A DNA stretch of 37,500 nt from Eimeria necatrix. Lineage: Eukaryota > Apicomplexa > Conoidasida > Eucoccidiorida > Eimeriidae. The stretch covers positions 1 to 37,500 of the forward strand of contig NW_013653198.1 of assembly GCF_000499385.1 (NCBI RefSeq), given 5' to 3'. The notes beneath the pieces are model-generated. The model was not told the DNA's origin. It saw nothing but the letters and a program-made list of their open reading frames with translations, and ran no database searches. Positions within the stretch are counted from its first letter, which is position 1, and each line of letters starts with the position of its first letter. Both the position numbers and the translations under genes were made by a program. Positions 1 to 11,600 of this stretch are shown piece by piece.

Positions 1-56
1 GCAGCAGCAAGCTGCAGCAGCAAGCTGCAGCAGCAAGCTGCAGCAGCAAGCTGCAG
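1..56. repeat. 15-bp CAG-derived tandem repeat at the window edge
   Basis: The unit GCAGCAGCAAGCTGC is repeated with a 15-bp period from the first base to about position 56, so the array is probably cut by the window edge. The period is a multiple of three and the unit has no stop on the shown strand, so it could be coding, but no flanking exon can be identified. Confidence 0.85.
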
Positions 57-224
57 CAGCCCCGGTCCACAGAGGCTCTGCTGCAGCTGGGAGGCCCCCG
101 GCGCCTTTCGGTGCCTTCAGATCTTCCAGATCTGGCCATAAGAGTTTCGAATTAAATGGACTTTAAATAAATGACAACTGAGCCGAAGCCGGCCTTGACT
201 GTGCATCGTTAGATGCCACTCAAG

Positions 225-491
225 TTAGGCGAAAAGTCTGATGCACTGTTTGATGCAGTCCTTGCTGCAGACTCCTTTGCTGCAGGTGCAGCAAACCTTG
301 TTGCACTTTTGTTGCTGTTGTTGCTGCTGCTGCGGCTCTTTCTGTTGCAGCTGCTCAGCTTGGGCGTCGGATCTCCACGCCAGCTGCTGTTGCAGCTGTT
401 GCTGCAGCCGCTGCTTCTGCTGCTGTTGCTGCAGCCGCTGCTTCTGCTGCTGTTGCTGCAGCCGCTGCTTCTGCTGCTGCTGCTGCTGCTG
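225..491 (-). CDS. Possible Gln-rich terminal exon, gene not recognised
   Basis: Reading the minus strand, CACCCTGACAG is a usable splice acceptor and the frame then stays open for 88 codons to TAA at 227-225. The product starts with seven Gln, continues with a nine-residue QKQRLQQQQ-like repeat, then an LAWRSDAQAEQ segment, a second Gln run, and a short Cys-rich tail (nine Cys in the last 27 residues). Gln/Leu/Lys spacing suggests a coiled coil. CAG runs rarely contain stops, so openness alone is weak evidence; the non-repeat segment and the acceptor are the support. Upstream exons are not found. An alternative is that this is non-coding CAG-derived repeat. Confidence 0.35.
   Translation of the reverse strand, partial: QQQQQQQKQRLQQQQQKQRLQQQQQKQRLQQQLQQQLAWRSDAQAEQLQQKEPQQQQQQQQKCNKVCCTCSKGVCSKDCIKQCIRLFA
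398..478. repeat. 27-bp tandem repeat, three copies
   Basis: The unit beginning GTTGCTGCAGCCGCTGCTTC starts at 398, 425 and 452, an exact 27-bp period. It encodes nine-residue repeats on the minus strand inside the candidate Gln-rich exon. Confidence 0.85.
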
Positions 492-494
492 CTG

Positions 495-1215
495 TCAGGG
501 TGTGGTGTCGTCAGGCCCGTTTAAACCCTCAACTGTGTTCTTTCGGGTGCTGCTTTCATTTTCGGAGTTCTGCCCCAAGTGGGCATAGCGCTGCGTGCCG
601 TGCGAAAGTTTGGGTGCTGCCCGCTGGCTGCTGAAGGTGCAGCAGGACAGACACACAAAGCCAAAAAATGAAACAGCAGCAGCAGAAGCAGTGCTGGCAG
701 CAGCAGCAGCAGCAGCAGAAGCAGCAATGGCAGCAGCAGCAGCAGCAGTAGTAGCAGCAGCAGCGCTAACAGCGACAGTTGCAGAAACAGCTGCGTCATC
801 GGCTCCTTGTGAAGCTGGACTCAGTTCCACCCAATGCACTTATGCGGCGAAGACAGTTTTTTCTGTGGACTCCAAATTAGGCAGTTAGAGTTCTAAATGA
901 CAAATGTAGAAAAAGTTGAAGTGCAACTGCGAAATAGTTGAATAATTGGTGCAGTTTGCATGCAAACTGCATGCAACACAAGACCCAAATGGAGCTCACC
1001 GTCGAGAGCCCATTGGGCTACTGTTCGTCCCGTGGCTGCCTTCATAGCTTCTGCTGGCTTCCTCTGAAGCAGTGCTGAGGCATAAAAGACACAACAGCAA
1101 AGACATTTGTGCAGTGCCTATAAACTGCAGCAGCAGCAGCAGCAGCAGCAGGAAGGAGCAGCGGCCACAAAGCTGCTGCCAGAGTCCCGCTGCATGCGCT
1201 TAGAGAAGAAATGAG
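495..1215. other. CAG-rich stretch without a convincing gene
   Basis: It holds a CAG block (about 672-765) that reads as poly-Ala or poly-Gln on the plus strand and poly-Ala on the minus strand, a perfect palindrome at 950-971, and a (CAG)9 run near 1126-1152. Open frames here begin and end without usable splice signals. I see no supported exon. Confidence 0.6.
950..971. promoter_or_regulatory. 22-bp perfect palindrome centred on TGCATGCA
   Basis: The arms read GCAGTTTGCA and TGCAAACTGC, flanked by T and A, giving a perfect 22-bp palindrome. The centre is TGCATGCA, a core bound by ApiAP2 factors in other apicomplexans. A regulatory role is inferred only from that resemblance. Confidence 0.4.
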
Positions 1216-1267
1216 TTATTGCAGCTCAGTCCGGAGTTCGGAGATGCGGTGTATGTACAGCTGAGCC

Positions 1268-4155
1268 TCACCTGGATGGTGTTCTGGAGCGAAGGCCTGC
1301 GCAAATGTATCTTTCATTGATTTTGAGTCCTCTGAAGATGGGGGCAAAGCCCAAAACGATCCCCAAAAGCAGCCCCACAACTGTGGAGGCGACGATCCCA
1401 GCAACCCCCAAACTGGGGTAAGTAAAGACACCTATGACTGCCCCGCTCCCGAGGCCCCCCAGGGCCCCCAGCCACGCCCCGCGGCGCCCCACAAGCACTG
1501 TGGCCACCAGTAGACTCATGAGGGCCCCCCCCAGGTAGAGGGCCCCCGCCCAACAAGAGGGGGGTACCAAGCCCCCCACCATGCCCCCCACCACAAGTCC
1601 AATGCCTCCAGCCACCAGCAGCCAGTTGCCCCCGCCTCTGTAGAAGTTCGAGGCAGACAGTCCCTGGGAACAAACAACGCATGCAAAAACCAAGTTTGGG
1701 ACACAAATGGAGCTTTTGTTTGGGAAAATAGACTATTCTTTGTTCCACTCTGCAATATGCCGAAGTGCTTAAGAGGCTGTGCAACAGCGCATGCGAATAT
1801 TTGTGCACTTGGGGGCCCCCCTCTTCTATGGGCAAATGCACTACTTCTAACTTGGTATGTTCTGCTGTTTGCTGCCTGCTGCTTTCGCTTTCTTAAGGGG
1901 CCACACTTGCCTGCGAGTACAAAGAAGCCGTCATGTAGAAGGCAATGAAAGTAATAACGGAGTAAAAGCAGAAAACCAAAATGCTCAAGGACCAAACGGG
2001 CCAGCAAGAGCACTGGTCCAGGCACACGTCCGAGTCCTGCAACAAATAAACAACATAAATAAAACACAACAAAATGGCAAATAATCAACTAGCTCGTCAC
2101 TCTGTAAATTTACTAGTCTAAGCACGAGATCACTTTGCTGATTAGATCCCGCTTGACTGTTCCAGACCCCTACTTGTCCGCCAAAAAACTATGAAACGAA
2201 GCAATTAATTCAAAAATCCACGAAAATACAAACTACTGAAGCAGCAAAGCTGCAGGTAAGCACGAGACAATCATTTCGTTGAGTGTCGAGGATATAAAGA
2301 CAGAAACACGAATGCATGAAAGTGCCATGAAGAGCCATGAAGGAAACAAAACTGAGACAGAAATAAAAAAGAAAGCAAAAAGAAGCAACTAAATGGTAGC
2401 TTTAACCTATCCATACACATATGGAGAGCCTCGAAGGGGAGAAAACTCAAGAAGCAGCAGCAGCAGCAACAACTGCTGCAGCAGCTGCTGCCGCAGCGGG
2501 TTGAGTTGCAAATAGCAAGACTTCCGAGTCTGCGGTGTACGTACACCTCAGCCTTATGTAGGCAAGAAAGAACACATTTTTTTTCAGAAAAAAACACTCT
2601 GGCTTCGACTTTTCACACGGAGCAGCCATTAGTAAACAAATAGTTGAAGTAAAACAGAAAAAGAGCAGCAAAAGAATCAAAATCCAAAAAACCATCGAAG
2701 TCTAGAGCCACTCAAAAGCCCTTTTCTTGTACGTTTCTTCCTCTCTTTTGTTAAAGAAAAGGAGAAAACAAAGAAAGAAATATTTTAAAAAGTTAACTTT
2801 CGAAAAAAAGGAAGAGTGCAGCTTACGTAGTGGTATGCAACATGTTTCAGGACAATGGTGCGCCCCCCGGAAGCTGCTTCTTGCTGCTGCGTGTCGAGAG
2901 CCTCCTGTGCTGCAGCAGCAGCAGCAGCTGCTGCTGCAGCTTGAGCTGCTTCTTCTTCTGCTGCAGCTGTCTCTGCTGCTGCTGCTCTGTCTTCCCCGGC
3001 AGCACTAGCAGCAGCGCCTTCCAAGCTGTCTTGTGCTGCTGCGGAGTCTTTCTCCAGTTTTGCTGCTGCCCTGGGGATGGTTCCTAATTGCTGCTGCGGT
3101 GGGGGGGGCTGCAACGCTGCTGCTGCTGCTGCTGCTGGTGGGTAAGCTGGAGCAGTTGGTGCTGCAGCTGCTGCAGCTTCTTCCGCGTTTTGCTGCGGGG
3201 CTGCTGCTGTCTGCGGCAGCAACCCAGGCTGAGGCCCTGCAGGTGGTATTAAGAGAGCAGGCTGCTGCGCAGCAAACAGACCGGCCGGTGCTGCTGCTGC
3301 TGCTGCTGCTGCTGGTGGAACTGCTGCTGCTTCTGGCCCTGGTGCTGCAGCGGGAGGTGCGGGGAATGCTGCTGCTGCTCCCGGTGCTGCTGCTGCTCCC
3401 GGCGCTGCTGCTGCTGCTTCTGGTCCAGCTGCTGCTGCCATGCCGGGAGCACCCTGGGGTCCTGAATAGAGTGGAGACACGCCAGCTTGTGTTGCTGCTG
3501 CTGGTGCTGCTGCTGGCGCTGCTGCTGGTGCACTTGCTGCACCTGGTAGTGCTGCTGACGGGAGTGCTGCTGCTGCTGCTGCTGTGTCTGCAGGGGCTGG
3601 AGGATTCAGCAGCGCAGGGAATGTTGCTGCTTGGGGTGCTGCTTCTCCAGGCTGCGCAGCTGGCCCTGGTGCTGCGCCTGCTGCTGTTGGCTGGGCTGCT
3701 GCTGCTGCTGCTGCTGCTGCTTCTGCAGAATCTGCTGGTGCTGCTAAAGCTACCGGTGCTGCTGCTTCTGCTGCCTCCCCCGAAGCAGCAGAACCATTGC
3801 CCGGATCTTCTTGAAGCTGCAGGTGCAAAAAGGTCTGAGATGGAGGCCCGCTGCCCCTGAGGCTATCCCAGTATTGCTGCCGCTGCAGCTGCTGCTGCTG
3901 CTGCTGCAGCTCGTGGAGCTGCTGCTGCAGCTGCTGCTGCTGAGCAAGCTCTTGCTGCAGCAGCTGCTGCTGCAGCTGAGGGTCATACGTGTGCTGGGAT
4001 ATGTCCTGCATGCGGCTTTGAAGAGCCACAGGCTCTGCTGCAGTGCCCCCCAGCCTCCCGGGGCCCCATGTTGCTGCTGTGGTGTTGCGCGCCCAGGCCA
4101 AAAGGGCCCCCAGGAGGGAAGCTGAGGTGAAGCAAGGCCGCAGCGTTTGCCTCAT
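1268..4155 (-). CDS. Secreted or membrane protein: signal peptide, Gln/Ala-rich ectodomain, five Gly-rich membrane segments
   Basis: Exons are 4155-2827, 2036-1911 and 1663-1268; all junctions are phase 0. The ATG at 4155 sits in ACCAATGA and begins a basic then hydrophobic leader (MRQTLRPCFTSASLLGALLA), so a signal peptide is likely. Residues about 60-95 are Gln/Leu-rich, about 120-430 Ala/Pro-rich. Exon 2 contributes a hydrophobic segment (about 456-480). Exon 3 adds four more, packed with Gly-zipper motifs (about 499-517, 524-543, 549-566, 572-592). The first intron starts GTAAGC at 2826, the second is GC-AG (1910-1664). The frame ends at TGA, but AG/GTGAGG at 1272/1271 could instead splice to a further exon. 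Signal peptide plus a glycine-rich multispan C-terminus recalls TMEM198/TM7SF3-type proteins, but the match is too weak to name. Length is about 616 residues if unspliced at the end. Confidence 0.7.
1664..1910 (-). other. GC-AG intron of the glycine-rich membrane protein gene
   Basis: The upstream exon ends TACTCGCAG and is followed by GCAAGT, the strict consensus of GC donors. The acceptor is TTGTTTGTTCCCAG. Joining gives a phase-0 link from ...TASLYSQ to GLSASNFY, both membrane-proximal sequences. No GT donor nearby gives the same frame. Confidence 0.65.
2037..2826 (-). other. Long first intron of the minus-strand membrane protein gene
   Basis: At 790 bp this intron is large for the window. 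It begins GTAAGCTGC and ends TTATTTGTTGCAG. It contains a mixed CAG/CTG hairpin-forming stretch (about 2456-2500) and a perfect GGTGTACGTACACC palindrome at 2534-2547. An undetected small exon inside is possible. Confidence 0.5.
2534..2547. repeat. GGTGTACGTACACC palindrome, intronic copy
   Basis: A perfect 14-bp palindrome, one of four perfect copies in the window. It lies next to CAG-type repeats, inside the first intron of the minus-strand membrane protein gene. Confidence 0.8.
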
Positions 4156-4291
4156 TGGTGGGAGGAGAGCTGTAGCTGCTGCTGCTGCTGCGGGCGCTGC
4201 TGCAGGGCTGTTGCTGTTGCAGCTGCTGCTGCTGCAGCTGCAGAGCAGGGACTCAGTCCTGGCTAAAAAGACTCTGGATGTCTCAGAATGA

Positions 4292-5029
4292 GGAAGTGAA
4301 AATTTCGAGCTGAGATGAATGACAAGTAGCGAACTAAACCATACCTACAGAAGGGCGACAAGAGTCGAGGGCCTCCTGGCTCGCCGTGGCTCGGTGGCCC
4401 CCCCGCGGCCTCCTCAGCAGTCTCGAAGGGGCATAGCGCCTTACAAATGAAGTAAAATGAGTACGGGAATTGAGCAGAAGAAAGGAAAAAGAGGCCAAAA
4501 CAAGCCAACCAGCAGTTCCGCCGCGGCGTTAGTGAGGATGGAAAGCAGCGAACGCGGGGGAGAGGGTGGAAAGGGATTAAAAAGCGTGTTTAATCCCATT
4601 AATGGAAGAAATAGGGACAAATTAGTATTACGGGGGAATAAATGAAGAACGAATAATCCCGAGAGCCCGTAATGTGGCCGGGAACGGTAGCTAGTGGATC
4701 GAGTCACGTCTCGGCCGTGAGGGTCAAGAGGAACTTTAGCAGTGCGAATTGGGCACAACTGCCGTTCTTTTTCCCCTTTTTTTCTCTCATTTGCAATTAA
4801 AATTGTTTAATAAACTTCATCTGGCTGTATTACCCCGCAATTCTGGGCGAAAAGCCGTAGTTAGCCGGCCGCCCGCAGGAATTCCAGCAGCGCTGACCAC
4901 CGGCCCAGAGCCACCGCCGTCATTGCCACATCCAAGAGCCGCCATTGAAGAAGAAATAAACTGTTGACATCCTTCCTTTTTGCAAATTTCTTTTATGAAT
5001 TGGAATTAGACACAAGCCGTCACGCGGGT
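4292..5029. other. No supported gene
   Basis: The stretch is repeat-poor. A 62-codon plus-strand frame starting MSTGIEQKKGKRGQ (4457-4645) has no splice context, and a T-rich run follows at about 4766-4790. I looked for tRNA, SRP RNA and RNase P signatures and saw none. Confidence 0.5.
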
Positions 5030-5034
5030 TGGCG

Positions 5035-5265
5035 TCCATAGTTCGTTACCTGCTGCAAGAGCTGCAGCTTTCCACCTCGAGTGTCAGAAAGTACCAAGGG
5101 ATGGGTTTTCAGCATAGAAACACTGCCTGCCCCTTCCTGTGCATTTCACAGCCGCATATTTCGAACAAAGAGCTTTCAAAAACTGCTCTTGTTGCTGCTG
5201 CAGCCGGGGAATTGTGGCCTTTGGCTGCTGAGTGGCCAGCTGGGGGAAGTAGGGCTTGAGAGACT
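5035..5265 (-). CDS. Further possible minus-strand exons, unresolved
   Basis: Two overlapping minus-strand frames look coding. One contains LKPYFPQLATQQPKATIPR and LKALCSKYAAVKCTGRGRQ and ends in a stop near 5085. The other contains MLKTHPLVLSDTRGGKLQLL and ends CAG/GTAACG near 5050. They could be downstream exons of the 5282-5874 gene or the first exon of another. No junction could be made in phase with confidence. Confidence 0.25.
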
Positions 5266-5281
5266 CATCTGTTAACCTTAC

Positions 5282-5874
5282 CTACTTGATGATTTGAGAT
5301 AGGACATGCAGTTGTTTGAGTTTTTGAAATAGCAGCTGCTGCTCCTGCTGTGGTTTCTGGCGGTTGCGGCAGCATCATTAATCGCTTCTGTTCTCTTCCG
5401 TCCGTTTGCCCATTCCTCTTGATTATTATTGCGCAAATGCATTAGGAATATCTTCAAATATGCTTGCAATACAGCAAAAAGAGTCTAGAGGGTTGGGGCT
5501 GGCTGCACGCGGCGAAGGTTACTGCCAAACACCCGCAAATTGTTAAGCATCAGCATGGCAAAGCGCAGTATTTACTCACTCACTAAGAGAACTCTGTCTA
5601 GAATATCTTCAACTTCCTCTTCAATTTTCTCTTTTTCCATCATTTTCAAAATATTTTGTGTGCCAGAGGTGCAACAATGTGTAGGAAGCTCCACCCATTT
5701 GTACGGATGGCACGTTAAGCAGACGCAATTGAAGCTACAGGTGCTTTTGATGTGTTGAATCTTTGGCTCATTTTAATCATTATTCCCAGGACATTAGCCA
5801 GACTGGTAGTCCCACGCTTCTACGTTTCTGGGGACCCCTCAGGGGGCACCGAGAAGTTCAAGTCTTCAAAAATG
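5282..5874 (-). CDS. Exon-like pieces of an unrecognised minus-strand gene
   Basis: Three pieces join in phase. 5874-5824 encodes IFEDLNFSVPPEGSPE and ends AC/GTAGAA (phase 2). 5734-5580, after acceptor CACCTGTAG, encodes a Cys-rich start (FNCVCLTCHPYKWVELP) followed by a charged helix (LKMMEKEKIEEEVEDILDRV) and ends A/GTGAGT (phase 1). 5462-5282, after TTTTTGCTGTATTGCAAG, encodes YLKIFLMHLRNNNQEEW and ends AG/GTAAGG. An alternative frame of the last piece gives a Gln-rich coiled coil (QEQQLLFQKLKQLHVLSQ) ending in TAG, so the 3' end is unresolved. Neither start nor full extent is known, and I do not recognise the family. Confidence 0.35.
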
Positions 5875-6114
5875 CTTCATTCCAGACGCTTGTTCAAGAC
5901 TCACGCGAATCAAATAGAGAATACTGCCACACTGGTAGATATACAAGTCACAAACAGCAGCGCAGAGGATGCGCAGCTAACTTATGCGCAAACTAGCCAT
6001 TCTGCTGAAGAACGCACGGCTTGCTGGCTAGCCGCACATTGCTGTCCAAACAGCACTGAAAATGAGCTTCCAGGAATAACTCAGATTTCCGTTGGCAGTT
6101 TCAATAAGTACTGA

Positions 6115-7836
6115 TAAGTGCTGAACTGCCACAGGAGAGACAAAGGAAATGAAAATGTTCAAATTAACCAAGTGTGCATGTAATATTCACATGCGAAGTC
6201 TGCTCATACGCGCATTGGACAAATATATGCTTATTCATGTGTATATATGCATGCATTAATGCATGTTCTTGCCCATATGCCGATGTAGGGTTTATTGAAG
6301 CGTGTTCATGCGTTTACATGGAGTTCCGTACTTTTTGTACAGAGGGCTGAGAGACGAGGCCGTAAGAAACTACCAAATGCAGCGAAAAATCGTAAAAGAA
6401 TACACGGAGTGCATTGCCTGCGTGTTGCTGTTATGACTTTAACAATTTGGTCGCCTTATTGTTAGTGAGGGCTTTAATAAGACGGATAAAATCGACATTC
6501 TCAAGCAAATTTTGCACACCATGAAAACATATCCCGCAGTGGGACCGATTTTCTCTCTACAAATTCTCTTCTTTCACTCGTTTATCGCTAAATTTTGAGC
6601 AGCGGCAACAGCTGCTCAGACTACAGGAAGAGTATCAGATCCTGGTCCACTAGTTTTATAGGCGACAAGGAAACATTGCTTTCTTTTGGAGATTCCATGG
6701 TTCTCCCGCAGCCCCATTCAGTAAGCTCCGTTGCACCTTCCTTTGTGTTGCATAGGTTGTAATAGGAACAACCCCAGTTCATAATTTCAAGGATTATTAT
6801 GATAATCTGCTGAGACAGAAATGCCCCAAGCATTGCAAGGCTCTGGGTTTGCTGGGGTTTGCTTCGAAGTGGCCAAAGAGCCTACAACAGGCCACAAAGA
6901 TAGACTACAGCTTCTTAATAGAAAGATAAATTCAATGTTTCTTGCCGTTCTAAAGTATAGGTGCCTCCGTTAGTATATTTTGTGTGGGCGAGAATGTGGT
7001 AACGGTTGTGCGGGTCACCACACACACTCCACGGCGCCGGTGCCAAGCTACGCTGTGAAGCAAAACGGATAGACACCATTTAGTCAGGGTATTTTTAAAA
7101 TTTGTGAACTTTACTGTTAAAGCCATGCGAAGGCAGAAAGCGGGTTTAAACGGTGTGCAAAGAACACGTGTTGAGGGGCGTGGCCCCGTCGATATTGCGT
7201 AAGATGCATGTCGTTGCTAAAGCCGCATTGAGCCAGTGAAAACAGAAATTAATCTTTAATAGTAAAAGTAAATATGTGATAAATAAAAAAAGAGCGGGAT
7301 TAAATGCAGTATGTTACCATTCGTTTCATGCACTGGCCCAGTGGTCACGTCGATTTTGGAAGCGCATCACCGCTAGCGCGACTACCGTTTTACGCGGTCC
7401 CACACCAACTCCAGTTCAACTTATCGATTTCCTCCCTGAATTCTGTTTTTTGTTGTAGGGGATTTATCGAAAGAATGAGTGCATCAGCAGTCAACATACG
7501 CGCACGCCGTCAGGCAGTGGCAGTGAGGTCATCCGTGACTCTCCTTTAAATCCCCTTATTTTTATTGCATCACATTCCGAACACCTCCTTGCTCGTCGGT
7601 TGCACACTGGTTCTGACAGGTTCTACTGCGTCTTGCTCCCTTTACATGATCATTCACAGCGCCCCATCACAAGAGCAGAGGGCTGATCAACACCAGATTT
7701 CAACTGCATCTCGCTGCAGCACTGGGTTTGCTTCCCCTAAGAAGTACGCCGCAAGGATACATGTGGACCATTCCTGCCAGAAAGAGTCTTGAAGGCCCAT
7801 CTGCTGGGGTGGCCTTGAGGGGAAAGGGTCAAAGCG
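6115..7836. other. Upstream region of the ABCA gene, no supported gene
   Basis: The sequence is repeat-poor. A cluster of TGCATG cores, including TGCATGCATTAATGCATG at about 6248-6265, may be an ApiAP2-type regulatory site. A 70-codon minus-strand frame at 6621-6833, preceded by TTTCTGTCTCAG, may be an exon (contains WGCSYYNLC and TELTEWGCG) but has no partner. The promoter of the plus-strand transporter should lie here; nothing diagnostic is visible. Confidence 0.5.
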
Positions 7837-8664
7837 ATGTCGGGCATCAGCCCCGAGACAGCCTCTGCCAGCACCGCCCCTGTGCGTTCAGCAGCCACAG
7901 CAGCAGGAGGAGATGGGAACTCAAGTCTCTGCAGCGGGCCTTCCCCATCAGAGCCGGGGAGAGGGCGAGACCCTCTAACGCCTCCGCCTCTGCGTAGGCA
8001 GCAGCCGAGGTGGACTCCCCGTATAGCCCAGGCGCAGGCTCAGCAATCACAGGGGTCCACATCTAGCCTTCCAGCAGGGGCCCCAGCAGTTTGTTCTGGA
8101 AACCATGGAGGCACTGGCGATAATAAGTCCACCAGAGGGGCACGGGAGGCACCCAAGTCCTTTGATGCTACTAAAAGGGACATACGAGATAGCCTAGACG
8201 TGCAGAGCGACTCTTCGTTTGCCTACGCTGAATATCCCGCCATGGATCTTGCACACAGCGAGGCTGAGCAGCCGCGCAAAAAGCAGAAGTGGCGCTGCTG
8301 CCCTCTCAAAGCTTTAGATCAAATTTCACAAGCCACAGACCGTATTCTGGTGCTTCTGTGGCGCGCGCTTACATTCCGCCTTCGATATCCCATCATGAGT
8401 CTCATAGGCGTTTTAGCTCCAGGTAAGACACTGCAGACTGAAATAAGCTGCCAAGACAAGAAACTTAATCTTATTCCAGACCCCTTCAACGCCATGTATT
8501 TAACACATGTAGTAACATGCGGCTGCTGGCGTTTCCTTTTGTGAACTTAAAACTAGGAAACCAGCTGGAGTTTGACTCAAATTGCCTCTTTGTGGCTGTC
8601 GTTGTCTGCAGTGATATTGGTGGTGTCGGCATGTACCATTCTTTCTCACTACCAGGACTCAGGG
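7837..8664 (+). other. ABCA cytosolic N-terminus and first membrane helix
   Basis: Exons 1-2. About 170 Ser/Pro/Gln-rich residues, unusually long for an ABCA N-terminus, precede a basic segment (EQPRKKQKWRCCPLKAL) and then LLWRALTFRLRYP, the family-typical helix leading into TM1 (about residues 184-207, ...PVILVVSACTIL). The leader is probably disordered; no targeting signal is evident. Confidence 0.8.
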
Positions 8665-11600
8665 GTGAGCCATGCCGCAGTAAAGGGCGTTTGAGTAAAT
8701 AAAGAGGCGCAGAGGGGTAGTTGCTTGAGACTTGCAGTCAGCTGCAGTAAGAGCAGCATCAAGATGTGGAAGTATACGTACATATTCTTATCGTTCTAAG
8801 CATACCTATCCTATCTAGTGATATAAGAAATAAGTATATTGATACTTTGGCTATACTTAACCGCGTGCCAACGCTTCCACTGGAAGGAATGGAAGATTTC
8901 CGTACAGCTCTACTCTAGCCTGAGTAAAGGTTTCCCCTACTTTGGCGTTTTTCTCAGGTGGAATTTGTGCCTGCCAACATGTCGAAGGAAATCTACATGA
9001 ATTGCAACTTTGCTGATTATAGGAACATGATGGGCGATTTGGAAAAAAACAGCAGTACGTTTTGCGTACTGCTCAATTCCGGGAGCTCAAAAGCCCCAGG
9101 GGCCGTCTTCACAATTTTTTGGGCCCACAGAGAATGCTCGCAGTTTTAGAGAAACACTGCAATATTGTAGTATGCAACTGTCTGCTAAGAGAACTTTCAG
9201 CTGCAGCCTCCTGCAGTCTCATGTTCATTTCTGCTGTGTGAGCTTGCAGGCTTGTGCAACTCCGCGACCAACTTGATGGCGCCATTTGGTAGGCGCTATG
9301 ACGGTCTTCGTCTGATGTACCTTCCAGCGGTGCTGTACTATGGCGGCTATATGGCCTTCGTGGACAAGTCAGGCAACGACTGCCAGCAGCTTCGCCAATT
9401 TATGGAGAAGTTCGTAAAGACAGTAAACCCTTGTAAGCCGCCTCAATTCTCCATAATTTGAACTCCAAGCACTATGTTCGTAGAAGCAAAACTTCTGGTG
9501 CAGCGCGTGTGGATTTATTTGGTTTATGTAACTTCGAAGAACGAACGCTGCTGCAGGAGGATGCAAAGCCCTAAGCAATGGGCTTGGGAATGCTCCTTGC
9601 AAAGGTGACTTGTAGCTGAAACTCAAATATCTGCTCTATTTATGCAAACTACTTCAGATCTCATGGACAGGACAAGCGAGTCTGATTTGTTCATTTCGTT
9701 TCCTTCGGAAAAGGCTCTGGACAAGTACAGACGATCTTCTGCTGCTGAACGAAAGCGGCCCATATATGCCGCTTTCGTCTGCAGAGCTGCAGCCCCGGGA
9801 CAGCTGGATGTCACTATAAGGATGCACGTGCGCCGGGGAACAGTAAGCCCAGCAGTTCATTTCGAGGAGCACTGAATGTGTAGATTTAGGCGTGCCATTT
9901 CGCGTAGCGGTGGCACCGCATTTTGGCCAGCTAGCTCGGAGGTGGCCAGCTATACTGGTGTTATGAGGCTTCTGGGGAAGAGATGCAGCGTGGTATGCAT
10001 TTGGATTGCTGTGCCCTGAATGATAGCAGCCCCGGTCGTTCAAAAATGACATAGTGAAGTTTCTGAAGCAACACTACACGCCGTACAACTCCACGACTTA
10101 TTTTGGTGGAACTAACTTCTTGCTCCAGGCAGATGTAGTGGGCACAGCAGCAGAAGGCCAGCCTTATGGCCATCTTACTGGAGGTTTTCTGGACCTCTTG
10201 ACTCTCGCCCATGTATTCAACTTACAGCGAACTGGAGTCCGCGAGATCCACACTGGCTCGCCTGGTATGCCGTCTCATGATGAGAAACAGTGCCAATGCA
10301 CAAAAGCCAGGCACCGAGCGCAAACCACAGATGAGCAGCAGAAGCAGCAATTGCTATTCTTCTTAATGATTGATGACTTGTGGTTTTTTGGTGTATTTTC
10401 CTTGCCTCAGAGTTTCAAGCTCAATGGTACCGCACATCGCAAGCCTTCTTTCAAGTATTTGACTACTTCGGCCGTATTCCCATTCTGGACAGTGTCGGTA
10501 GGTGTTATCTGACTAGTATTATGGATTTAGCAGTGTGATATTGCTGCATTGAAAATTTACCTTGGCATTCACACTACCGTGGAAAACGGCATGCGTACAT
10601 TCAGCGGCAGTGGCTCGAACTAGGTCAAGCCGTGCAGAACACGCAAAATTGTTCCAGCCAGGACTTGTCGCCTCGTGTGGCTTGCCTTCTAAACTCGCTT
10701 TGTTGCGCTTTGTGAGCCCTCATTAGCATTCTCATCAAACAACCCCGACCTGTTGAGCTTCTTTGTCGGCGAAGCCGAGCGCCACCTCTCTGAAATGATG
10801 GCGCTTGTCCTCTGCATTTCATTTTCCAGCATGCAGGATTCTTCAAACAGTGAGTGCAAAGTATGCATCCATATTTACGTGTAAAGGATTTTTTAGGTGT
10901 GTTTGTACAAGTTTGCCGAATTATAGGCTTAGGTGTACTCTTCCCATGTTTGTTGGCGGAAATCCCGCAAGACTCTAAGGGAGTGCGCCCACATCGGCCA
11001 GCATCCAGTTGTGTGCTTTGTACCTTTCTGTGCACCGCATGTGTGTTGGATTTGTATCTAGCCTCGCCCTGTGCGCCTTTTCATGCTTCCAGACGTGTCA
11101 CAGGCGTATCGGCATCTGCTTCCTACGTGGCTGCTGGGCCCTGGCTACGGCATGGTTCGTTTGTTTACGAGACGAGCGGCGAAAGATGGATGCGATCCTG
11201 CTACTTCCTCGATGCAGTTGCTCCAGAGAGTACGTTTGACTCGACGCTTTCGAATAACTTACTTGCCGTGTTGCACTCAAGCTACGTCTTGTCTTCAGCT
11301 GGCACATGAGATCTTACAGACACTCGCAGCTGCAGTGCACGAGAAGAACAACCAAGCATCCGACTGAATGTCCGTGCCCCTGCAGCGCTTCTACACCCGC
11401 ACCCAAAGAATGGGAGTGGGTTTGGTTGTCGCGGCTGCGGGCCCTTTGCACAACGTGCTGCGGGGCATTAGTGGCCCCATGCGCAGAGCTTACAGCCCAG
11501 TCGATTTCTTGTAAGTTTTCTCAACTCTATCCTAACCTGTAAAGGCGCACTTCAGGTGCTCCCCTCAGAGTACACTGTTTGCCATTGGGCAGCTATTGAA

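Noticed and set aside
3033..3860. Plus-strand 275-codon frame rich in Leu
   Set aside because: It is the antisense of CAG-coded Gln/Ala in the minus-strand membrane protein gene and has no splice support.
4400..4800. Structured non-coding RNA gene ending in a T run
   Set aside because: No recognisable SRP, RNase P, tRNA or snRNA motif could be found by eye.
10830..10849. 20-bp mini-exon in the ABCA gene (after ATTTTCCAG, before GTGAGT)
   Set aside because: Including it forces the next exon into a poor frame; joining 10497 directly to 11093 keeps DVSQAYRHLLPTWLLGPGYG.
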